A stretch of 64,000 nt of DNA from Elusimicrobiota bacterium (lineage in GTDB: Bacteria > Elusimicrobiota > Elusimicrobia > FEN-1173). The notes beneath the pieces were generated by a model. It was not told the origin of the DNA and searched no databases. It worked only from the letters and a program-made list of their open reading frames with translations. Position 1 is the first letter of the stretch. Every line of letters begins with the position of its first letter. Below are positions 36,993 through 45,900 of this stretch, one piece after another. The stretch is taken from assembly GCA_016714745.1 (NCBI GenBank), contig JADKCG010000020.1, positions 27,381 through 91,380 of the forward strand, read 5' to 3'. The position numbers and the translations under genes were made by a program.

Positions 36993-37208
36993 GGGGCGTC
37001 AGAGCCGCTGATTCGGCCCGTCGCAGAGCGACGTGCACCTGGGGCGTCAGAGCCGCTGATTCGGCCCGTCGCAGAGCGACGTGCACCTGGGGCGTCAGAG
37101 CCGCTGATTCGGCCCGTCGCAGAGCGACGTGCACCTGGGGCGTCAGAGCCGCTGATTCGGCCCGTCGCAGAGCGACGTGCACCTGGGGCGTCAGAGCCGC
37201 TGATTCGG
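36993..37208. repeat. Perfect 48-bp minisatellite, 4.5 units
   Basis: Units start at 36993, 37041, 37089, 37137 and 37185; the first four are complete and identical, and the last stops after 24 bases. The unit is a multiple of three, so long frames stay open on both strands (16-residue periods), but nothing else supports coding. GTCATTCCGG at 36949 and GTCATTCGGGAATGAC at 37241 bracket the array, resembling a palindromic repeat into which it expanded. No spacers, so not CRISPR. Confidence 0.9.
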
Positions 37209-37315
37209 AATCCAGCATTAAAACTGAATTCCGGAAAAAGTCATTCGGGAATGACGAATGGTATGCATTTATTCTCTGGACAGCTACACACCTGTTCAGG
37301 GAAAACGGTGAATGT

Positions 37316-37423
37316 CCTTCTCCCCTCCGTGGGAGAATGTGGCCCGAAGGGCCGGATGAGAGGCGATTTTCCGTCAAAGACAAATCATCCCCTCGCCCTG
37401 CCCTCTCCCACAAGGGGAGAGGG
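37316..37423. repeat. Structured intergenic repeat with three hairpins
   Basis: Contains CTCCCCTCCGTGGGAG, GGCCC-GAA-GGGCC (37341-37353) and CCCTCTCCC-ACAAG-GGGAGAGGG (37401-37423). The last hairpin is typical of interspersed bacterial repeats. No gene is seen between 36544 and 37553. Confidence 0.55.
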
Positions 37424-37553
37424 TAACTCTTGTTGGGGACATGGACCATGTTGGGGCTTTATTTCCCTCTATGCGTGGTTTTTCCCCCGAATGAAAGTCG
37501 GGGTTTACAATTTTGTTACAACTTCTTAATGGGATCTTCTGGGGTTGTGATGT

Positions 37554-40500
37554 ATGCTTATGGCTGTGAGCTCGGAATCTATCATTTTCAGAAAATGTGT
37601 TGCTGTCGCTCTGGGGGGTGTATTCCTTGGGACCCAGTGTCTTTTTGCTTATCAACCGGAAAATGAGTTTTGGGCGGAACGGCGGCGGGCGACCCGGCGG
37701 GGGGCTTCGCCCCTTTTTGCGTCTTCGACTATAGGGGGCCAACCGCTTGGGTCATACTCGCTCGCGGACCCATTTCCTCCTGTTCAACGCGTGGGGGCCT
37801 CTCTCTCTCAAACAATCGCTCGCTCTGTCCCGAAAGAGTTTATAAAAGACCACACGGCTCTTTGGGCCGCCCTCTCTCCTGTCTATGGGATGGTTCGAAA
37901 AGTGTCGCTTCCCACACACCTGGTTTCTCAATCTCCTGTCGTGATCCACATCCAAGACGTTCACATGAACCAAGAGGCTCAATGGAATATCCGTGGGGCT
38001 GTGCGGTCTTTAATGCAATCGGGGCAGGTGGATCTGGTAGCGTTGGAAGGAGCCACAGAGGAGATCCACCTTCAACCTTTTGTGGATTTCCCTCACCGTC
38101 ACGCTGTGGAGGTTACGGCAAATTATTTGCTCAAGCAAAATAAAATCACCGGTCCAATCCACGCGGCGTTCACCGCCACGGGGACGCTTCCCAAAATCAT
38201 CGGCATCGACGATCCTACCCATTACGCGGCCAATGTTCGGGCTTACACGGATTCTTCCGTGCGATTGGAAAAAACGCGGCAGGACGTGAAGGGTTTGCAA
38301 GACAGAATTGAGGGGGGGAAGAAAGCGGTTTATTCCCAAGAATTATTAGCGTTCGACGAGGGGGTGCGGTCTTACCATAAAGGGGAAATATCGCTTGGGG
38401 ACCATGTCCTGAATCTCACGCAGAAAGTGCCGAACAACGAGGCCCCTGCCATTCATTCTTTTAAAGAAGCGTTGGCGTTGGAACGGACGTTGGACTTTAA
38501 ACAAGTGGAAGTAGAACGTGCCTTCCTGATTGCCGCCCTCACCCAACGGTTGAACGAGCTTGAAACCAAGGATTTCTTGGCCCAAAGCCTTGCCTACCGA
38601 TCCGGCCAATTGCCTTATGCTGAATTTTATTCCCGCCTGAAAGATACGTGCCAGTCAAAGGGCCTGCCGTTGTCCCGATTCCCGAGCATGGAGGCCTATG
38701 TGCGCTATGTGCTGACGGCGGACGGGATTGATGCGGAAGGTCTGTTGGAAAACCTCTCTGATCTGGAAAAGCGCGGTTATGATCGGTTGGCAAAATCAAA
38801 AGAAGAAAAGGCTTTGGTGGCGCAATCCCGTCAGGCGTGGTTGAGTGAAAAATTAGTGGATTTTTCGCTGACGCCTGCGGATTGGAAAGAATATCAGGCG
38901 ACAGGGATCGCTGGCACAAAAGAGGAACGGGCTTCTTATGAAGCGTTCTACCATGAGGCTCAGGCGCGGGACGGAGCCATGGCGGAGAATGTGTTGAGGG
39001 CCATCGGACCCCATGGTTCCGCTCCCCCACGAACGGCGGTTCTCGTCACAGGCGGCTATCATGCCGAAGGAATGACCCAGCGGCTGGTTCAGCAGGGCGT
39101 CGTTGTCGTTTCGTATGTTCCGAAAATCGAAAAGATCGATACCGCCCAGGGGTCCGCTTACCTCAGCGTGTTTACCCAAGAAAAAACCCCGCTAGAAAAA
39201 TTGTTCGCTGGGCAGAAATTGTTCTTGGGAATGAACCCATTGGCTGGGGTGCCAGAGGCGGCTGTGCTGGTCCCCGCGGTTGCTCGGGTGGAAAACAGTT
39301 CCTTGAGCGTAATGTCCGAAAAGGATATGGCAAAAATAGACGAATATATAAAAAAATTCTCTCCGGAAGCGAAATTGACCATTGGGGTCCCTAAACAAAA
39401 GAAAGACGGTGGTTGGGTCGTGACGGTCCAAGTGCAAGAGGGGGAAGAGGCAAGGAAATTTTCGCTTGTTACAAATGGCAAATTCGACATTGAATCTTTT
39501 GGCATCGTTGATCACGAGGATCGGCCTCCCTCAGCCTGGTTTTTTGAAGCGGTGATCTGGATTCATCAAAAGTTAAGGACTTATGCCAAAAGGGTTTCCC
39601 CTTCAACAGCGGCTGTTTCGTGGGCGAGCCTTTCCTCCTGGACCCCAGCCAACTTTTTTTGGTTTGCCCGTCATCACACGGTCAACACTCCACGCGATCT
39701 TTCGTTCCTCCTGGGCTGGATGGCAATGGAATCTGTGGCCCCATACCTCAGACGGTTATCTCGCCTGCAGATGCAGGGAATGTGGGAAAAAATGCGTTCT
39801 GCATTCGATCGCCATGTTTATTGGAATCGGCTTGACCTATTTGCCTTGGTGGCGATCTACGGGGGGCTTATCGCTCTGACTCCGTTCCCTCTGCTGGAAT
39901 TCACGGGGCTGGGTTTCGGGTTCCCGCTTATCGGGTGGGGCCTGGCTCTTGGGTTGGATCGGCAATTTGACCGGCAAGTCAACACGTCCATCCTGTCCCC
40001 CATTGTTTCAGCGGAAGTTTCCATGTCGTTGGAGGGGGAGAATGCCTTTGTTCGTCGACAGGCGATCTACCGCCTCATCGTATTGTTCAACCAAAACGAG
40101 CGCGCGTTCTGGGCGGCGTGGTCTTTGCTGGATCCTAAAACAATCGAAGCGGCCATCAAAAGCGGGGTTAAATCGCGAGTCGAAAATAATGTTTGGAAAA
40201 GGCTGAATCGTTTTGATGTCAGCGTTGAGAAACAGAGGGAGGCGCATTCAGTCGAAAGGAGGGAATGGGAACGTTCCGCGCGTCTGGCACTCGGCACAGA
40301 CACGTTCAGAATTTTGAATGTGTTTGGGTACGACCCGGAGTGGGTGGGCAGCGGAACGGTATTAAAAAATATCGTGCGGGAAGAAAAACGTTATGGGGAT
40401 GTCCCCATCGTCGCGTTGACAGGCCAACGAGGAGCCGAACGAGATCCCGCATTCCCGGAAGGAACGGCCACTGAAAGAATTTGGCATGCCGATCCTTCCC

Positions 40501-42602
40501 GGGGGGAATTCAGTCGAGGGCCCCCGGACATCGGGTTTCCGACGCCCACGTATTCCAGTGATCTTCCGTTTTCACATACGCGGTTTCAAAATCTCAGTCC
40601 GCTGGAATGGGTCGAATACCTTGAGGTGAATTACGAGCAGATCGCGCGATCGATTACAAAATACTCCCCCCATATTATTCACAGCCACCACGTTTTTACA
40701 TTGAACGCGTTGGCTAAGTTGGCCGCTCCCTGGATTCCCATCGTGGTGAGCAGTCATGGCACCGAGCAGAAAGTCTTGCGCGACAGGGGTCCCCCCACGC
40801 CCGGGATCATCGAGGCCGCACAGGCCGCCGATGCGATTATCATTCCAACCGAAGACATGCGGGAGGAAACCAAAGAAATCTTTAAGGTTTCCGATAAGAC
40901 GGTTCAAACGATTGAACATGGGTTCGATGAAGATCGGTTTCGGCCGCGGTCCACGGACCGGGCCGCGTTTCTTCGCCAATACGGGGCCCCAGAGGGGATC
41001 GAGCGAATTGTCGCGTTTGCTGGAAAGTTCAGCGCGTGGAAGGGTTTGGACTATTTTCTTCAAGCGGTTCCTCTTTATCAAGGGGAAAAACCAGGGACAG
41101 TTTTAACGATCATTGAGGGGGGAGGGGATCCGGAAACCAACGCGGTTGTTCGGGCGCAGGTGGACGATCTTAATCGCCGCGGGTTCCCGACACGATACAT
41201 TCCCTGGGAGGACCTGAAAGACGTAGCGAATTTGATGGCGGCCACGGACGTCTTCGTTCTCCCTTCTGTTCGCGAGCCTTTTGGGCTACTCCTTCTTGAG
41301 GCCATGGCCAGTGGATGCCGTGTTGTTGCCGCCCGTACCGGGGGGCCCGCCCGAATGGTTCCTCCCGCTATGGAGGAAGAGGGCCAGGCTCATCTCGTGG
41401 ATCCACTAACGGTATCCGAACACGTTTCACCGGCCACCCCCGATGGAATGGCTTATTCCACTCGGTTGGGAAACGCCGTTCTTGAACTTCTAAAAAAACC
41501 GTCGACCCCCGAGCAACGGGGGATGATAGGCGCTCAAGTGGCGGGGCGCTCTTGGCGCGCCGCCTACGGTTCCCTTCGCAAAACCTATCGTGAAATCGTT
41601 TCCCAAAAACTGGGTCTGGGTGTGAATCATCGGCCGTTTTGGGTTTCATCGAAGGATCCTCTTGCAAAAGAGGAGGCTGTTGTGGGCAACAAAGCGCGCG
41701 GCCTGGCCCTCTTGGAAGAGAGTGGCGTTTCCATCCCGGAGTGGGTCAGCCTGACGACAGAAGCGATGGATGCGTTTATTAATAGGGATGCCTCCTTGTC
41801 AAAATTAATCTCAGAGTGGCGGGAGAGTCTGGGATCTCCCCTTATGTCATACCGGTTGGCCAGCGAAATCCGGGAAAAAATGATGACGGGATCACTCCCT
41901 GCGGCCGTTCAAGAAGCCCTTCGGCAGATTCATGCGTCATTTCCGCCGGGAACGCGGCTCAAGGTGAGAAGTTCCGCCATAGGAGAAGACTCGGCGGAGG
42001 CGTCCTATGCCGGACGTTACGAAACCATTTCGGATGTCTCAAGCCTGGAGGAGCTTGAGAGGGCAGTTCGAGCCGTGTGGGCTTCTTTGTACAGCGAAGA
42101 AGCCATCCAATATCGGCGTCTCCAAATAAGGGGCCCCTCGGGAACGAACCCAAAAGAATCGATGGCCATTGTGATTCAACGGCAAGTGTCATCGGTCGCG
42201 TCGGGCGTGGCTTACAGCGTCGATCCCGGGACCGGGCAGTCCCATGTCATCGTGGAGGCGCACGAGGGGGACGGAAAAAATATGGTGGAAGGTTATTCGC
42301 AACCGGACCGGTGGATCTTTGACCCCGAATCGAAAGGCGTTCCGTTGCTAGAAAAGACGATATGGCCAAAAATATCTGAGGCCGGACAGCCCGTTTGGAA
42401 GGCGGCGGTGAATGATGCGCAAGCGCGGAAAGTGGCTGAACAAACGCGGCTCATTAAGGACGCGTGGAGGCGACGTGGGATTACGCTCCCCGTGGATTGG
42501 GAATTTGCATTCGATGAAAACGGGGATTTGTTTTGTTTGCAGGCAAGGCCGGTGACGGGAATCCCTCCCGGGGAGGATGGGGGGAGACGGTCTCCGCGTT
42601 AA
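37554..42602 (+). CDS. Giant mosaic protein, N-terminal part: Tiki/ChaN-like + membrane hairpin + GT4 + PEP-synthase ATP-grasp
   Basis: 1682 codons to the first stop. Hydrophobic signal/anchor at about 12-33. Domain 1 (about 125-560): HIQDVHMN (132-139), E165 in LVALEGA and GGYH (500-503), the Glu and GxxH features of the Tiki/TraB/ChaN/EreA superfamily. Two membrane helices lie at about 762-805. Domain 2 (about 915-1350) is GT-B: IIHSHHVFTLNALAKLA, AGKFSAWKGLDYFL and the EX7E motif in REPFGLLLLEAMASG. Domain 3 (about 1370-1670) is the PEP-synthase/PPDK ATP-grasp: KVRSSAIGEDSAEASYAG, and QARPVT at its end. ATG 37554 or 37560. The stop at 42600 lies where the phosphohistidine domain should follow, and the same frame resumes later, so the protein very likely continued into the next feature. 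Confidence 0.85.
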   Translation: MLMAVSSESIIFRKCVAVALGGVFLGTQCLFAYQPENEFWAERRRATRRGASPLFASSTIGGQPLGSYSLADPFPPVQRVGASLSQTIARSVPKEFIKDHTALWAALSPVYGMVRKVSLPTHLVSQSPVVIHIQDVHMNQEAQWNIRGAVRSLMQSGQVDLVALEGATEEIHLQPFVDFPHRHAVEVTANYLLKQNKITGPIHAAFTATGTLPKIIGIDDPTHYAANVRAYTDSSVRLEKTRQDVKGLQDRIEGGKKAVYSQELLAFDEGVRSYHKGEISLGDHVLNLTQKVPNNEAPAIHSFKEALALERTLDFKQVEVERAFLIAALTQRLNELETKDFLAQSLAYRSGQLPYAEFYSRLKDTCQSKGLPLSRFPSMEAYVRYVLTADGIDAEGLLENLSDLEKRGYDRLAKSKEEKALVAQSRQAWLSEKLVDFSLTPADWKEYQATGIAGTKEERASYEAFYHEAQARDGAMAENVLRAIGPHGSAPPRTAVLVTGGYHAEGMTQRLVQQGVVVVSYVPKIEKIDTAQGSAYLSVFTQEKTPLEKLFAGQKLFLGMNPLAGVPEAAVLVPAVARVENSSLSVMSEKDMAKIDEYIKKFSPEAKLTIGVPKQKKDGGWVVTVQVQEGEEARKFSLVTNGKFDIESFGIVDHEDRPPSAWFFEAVIWIHQKLRTYAKRVSPSTAAVSWASLSSWTPANFFWFARHHTVNTPRDLSFLLGWMAMESVAPYLRRLSRLQMQGMWEKMRSAFDRHVYWNRLDLFALVAIYGGLIALTPFPLLEFTGLGFGFPLIGWGLALGLDRQFDRQVNTSILSPIVSAEVSMSLEGENAFVRRQAIYRLIVLFNQNERAFWAAWSLLDPKTIEAAIKSGVKSRVENNVWKRLNRFDVSVEKQREAHSVERREWERSARLALGTDTFRILNVFGYDPEWVGSGTVLKNIVREEKRYGDVPIVALTGQRGAERDPAFPEGTATERIWHADPSRGEFSRGPPDIGFPTPTYSSDLPFSHTRFQNLSPLEWVEYLEVNYEQIARSITKYSPHIIHSHHVFTLNALAKLAAPWIPIVVSSHGTEQKVLRDRGPPTPGIIEAAQAADAIIIPTEDMREETKEIFKVSDKTVQTIEHGFDEDRFRPRSTDRAAFLRQYGAPEGIERIVAFAGKFSAWKGLDYFLQAVPLYQGEKPGTVLTIIEGGGDPETNAVVRAQVDDLNRRGFPTRYIPWEDLKDVANLMAATDVFVLPSVREPFGLLLLEAMASGCRVVAARTGGPARMVPPAMEEEGQAHLVDPLTVSEHVSPATPDGMAYSTRLGNAVLELLKKPSTPEQRGMIGAQVAGRSWRAAYGSLRKTYREIVSQKLGLGVNHRPFWVSSKDPLAKEEAVVGNKARGLALLEESGVSIPEWVSLTTEAMDAFINRDASLSKLISEWRESLGSPLMSYRLASEIREKMMTGSLPAAVQEALRQIHASFPPGTRLKVRSSAIGEDSAEASYAGRYETISDVSSLEELERAVRAVWASLYSEEAIQYRRLQIRGPSGTNPKESMAIVIQRQVSSVASGVAYSVDPGTGQSHVIVEAHEGDGKNMVEGYSQPDRWIFDPESKGVPLLEKTIWPKISEAGQPVWKAAVNDAQARKVAEQTRLIKDAWRRRGITLPVDWEFAFDENGDLFCLQARPVTGIPPGEDGGRRSPR

Positions 42603-42959
42603 AGCGACCCCAAGCCAAGCGCTGAGGACGGGGAGCGACAGAACTGTTGGAGGGGGTGGACAGGTTTTCCGGGCGCGGTGGTGGGCCGGCTTGTTGTCAT
42701 CGATACCCCGGCGGGCCCGGACCGAGATAATTTACCGGAAGCGTTCAAACGTGTTCGGCCGGGGATATTCTGGTCACCCCAACGGTCAACATCGGATGGA
42801 CCCCGTCTTGGATCGGTTGGGGCCCGAAGAGGGGACTCATCGTCGAGCGGGGCGGGATGACGTCCCACTCCGCGGCACTTTCTCGGGAACGGGGGTTTCC
42901 CTCCATCGTGGGGGCTCGGGACGCGTGCCGACGATTGAAATCGTGGAACGAAAAAAACC
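42603..42959 (+). pseudogene. Frame-broken PEP-utiliser (phosphohistidine) linker of the giant gene
   Basis: Coding signal persists but changes frame several times. GAVVGRLVVIDTPAGPDRDN is in the frame of the upstream giant; ILVTPTVNIGWTPSWIG continues one frame over into GGMTSHSAALSRERGFPSIV, the swivelling-domain signature with catalytic His at 42865-42867. Near 42935 the frame returns, giving TVTLDSTNRAILQGARP in the downstream gene. An intact domain is therefore spread over three frames, and there is no ribosome-binding site or terminator. Confidence 0.7.
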
Positions 42960-45900
42960 GTGACACTCGATTCGACGAATCGAGCCATTCTTCAAGGGGC
43001 GCGACCCTTGGTGTCCGGATCCATGGAAAATCTTTTTTGGCGGGAAGCCGCAGAGGGGGATCCACGGCAACGCCGCGAACCATACCATTTCCTTGATTCG
43101 AAAGGCGTGGCCTATGTCAAAAAACCAGTCCATGCCCTCGACACACTCCAATTGGACCTTTATCTGGACGGGATGAATCGCGCCCGCGCCCTTTTCCCGC
43201 GTTTGCCCTTGGAAATGAAAGTGCGAAACAACACCCTTTACGTGAATTACAACGAATGGCTTGATTTTTCCACCGCCCTGTATGAAAAGGGACTTTCCTG
43301 GTTGGAGGATTTTTATACGAGCCGGGTCACGTCCGTTCAACGATTCCAGGGGAGCGCTACGAACCTCGAACCCACCGCCGTTTCCATGGCGGAGCTTTTT
43401 GACGCGATGGGGGAGATGTTGATGTATTTCCATATGCGCGCGGGGTTCCGGCGTGGGGCCGTGATGCGATACCGCGAAGAATTTTTAGCCCGTCTTCCGA
43501 AATCTCTGCGCGATCGCATCTTATTCAAACTGTCTTTGTTCGCTCCCTTCGAACTCACGGAAACTCAATTGAGAGATCAACGCTACGCCGGTTTGTTGCG
43601 ATCATTGAAGGATGAAGATCGGGCACGAATTTTAAATGAGGATTTCGAAACATTGGCCCGCTGGATCGCTTCCGATCCCGGTCCCTGGGCCCAGGACGCC
43701 CGAAGCATTCTGCAAGATTATAAATTGGAGCGGTTTCAAATTGACGACTGGAATGCCCCGCTCCCTTTTCGGTTATTGGCGGTTCGATTGCGCGAAGACC
43801 TTCGGTCCGGAGAGGCGGCGAAGCCTCTGCCCCCTCTTACCATCCGTTCCGTGGAAGCGTTAGAGCGCGAATTAAAGAAGACGCGCAAGGAGATCTTGGC
43901 GTTGGACCCCGCCTTCCCGTTTGATCAATTTCTCCGAAGCGTTGTGTTGTCCGAGCGTCAGGCGGCGCAAGTGGACAACGAACGACACTGGCAACACCGT
44001 CTTCAACATCGCGTCTATAAATTCTTATTGACCGCTGGTCAAAGGTTGACCAGCGCGGGATGGCTCGGATCGCCCTCTGAAATATTATCCTTAACGCAAG
44101 CGCAGGTGTTGGATTTATTAACACGTTTTGAGAAAGGGGAAACGCCCACGCCCCTTCTTTTGGGAACCTTTCCAGAGGGAACGGCGGTCGGGACAGTTGA
44201 ACTTCATGCCACCAATCTCTGCAACCTCACATGCGCTGAGTGCACCTACACGGTTCACCATGCCGGTCGAGAGGTTTTTCCCCTGACGCTGGTGGAACAT
44301 GTCGCGGAGTTACAACCCAAAACGATTTACATCACCGGAGGGGGAGAGCCCAGTTTATACCGAGACGACACAGGGGGTGATGGACGAAAACGAATGGAGG
44401 ACTTGGTCCTCGCCCTCCACCAACGGCTTCCCGCGACAACGATTTTGTTGGGCACAAACGCGGTTTCAACACTTTCCGCGGGCGACTGGCAACGCCATGT
44501 GGATATGTTGAGGATCGGATTCCATGATTTCAGGCCGCGTGATTTTCGAATGGGATTGCCCCGGGCGACCCGGAAATCCTGGGATCATTTTTGGCAATAT
44601 TTTAACGGGCCCGTGGGCGAAATATGGATGACGTTCCAATTCGATCGTCGAACGTATGGCGATGCTCTTTCCTTGGCGGAACTCTTCTTTAACCGCTGGC
44701 AAAAGGAATGTCACGATCATCCGGAGCTTGAAAAAAAAGAAATCGGACTTAAACTCCTCTACAGCGCGAACGATGCATTTCCAGAGAATCCCTTTGTTGG
44801 GTCTGAACCGACCCCCGCTGATCAAGAGACCTGGGCGCGCCTGTGTGCGTCGGCCCGTCGGAAGGATACTCCGTTTGGCCGTTTCCTTCAGGAAATGGCA
44901 GATGGGCACCTCGTTTCGAATATGAAACTTCCTCCTGAAATAACAACGGGCCGTTTGATGACCCACTCCGTTCAACCGGCGCACCGATGTTGGATGTCGG
45001 AACATTATGTTCTTGTGGGGGCCGATGGTAAATTTTATCCGTGTTGTTCGGTCCTCAGTCGACAAGAGGGGGATCTGGGTCCCGTTTCCCAGGGAGCGGA
45101 ATCCTTGCTGGAGCGTCGCCGCTTCCTTTGGAAAAATCCATTAGCGTCTTGCCAAAAGGGCTGTCGCCTAGCGAACACGCTCTTGGGACGTCGCGTTCTG
45201 GGTTTATCAACGAACGTGCAGGCGAAGGAGGTTCCCCCCGCGAAGGAGGACGCCGGTAGCGCTACCAGCCTATGGATGACGAAATTGTTTGAGTTGGCCG
45301 GGGCGTCGGTGGATGGGCTGAGGTCGAGGATGGGCAAGAAATTAAACGATGGTTTGAATTACGAAAAGCGGTTTGGATTGCATTACAAACGCAATGCGCC
45401 GCGTTATGAGCTTGCTCTCGCAATGACTGCCATGGGGCTAAATGTGTTTTGGGCGGGGAGTTTGTGGGTGGTGGGAGTGTTTTTTGTGTGGTTTGTGGTT
45501 TCTCATACAAAACCTTTTGAACTTAAAACAGATGTTCAGGTCAGTCGGGTGAATGTTGGCATTATGGCGGTCATTTATGGGGTGCTTATTGCTTTCTCCC
45601 CAGATATTCTGATGGATTTTGTTCACTCTGGAACGCGTCAGAACTTGGTTAATCTCCTGCTCATGGGTGTGGGGTGGCATGGCGCCTATGGACTGCATCG
45701 GTATTTTGATCCCCCAGGGCGAACGGTAAAACCCACAGAGCGTAAAGAAGTGGAAATCAAACCACTTTCCCTCAGCTATTGGGCATCACGATACTTGGGG
45801 TTAGAGGAACCCCTCGCTCGCATTGTGGGAGGGATTGAGATATTGATTCAATTCGTTTCCCTGGTTTGGTTAAGGTTTATTGGCGACAATATTTCGCCGA

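Noticed and set aside
36993..37208. CRISPR array
   Set aside because: Units are contiguous and identical with no spacers, and no cas gene is nearby.
36946..37449. Long frames through the 48-bp repeats on both strands
   Set aside because: They are open only because the unit is a multiple of three; no ribosome-binding site, no recognisable domain, and both strands are equally open.
42960..42962. GTG as a true start of the radical SAM protein
   Set aside because: It is the internal Val of KTVTLDSTNRAI at the end of the PEP-utiliser domain and lacks a ribosome-binding site.
42577..42963. Independent 128-codon gene between the giant halves
   Set aside because: The recognisable PEP-utiliser sequence is in the other two frames.
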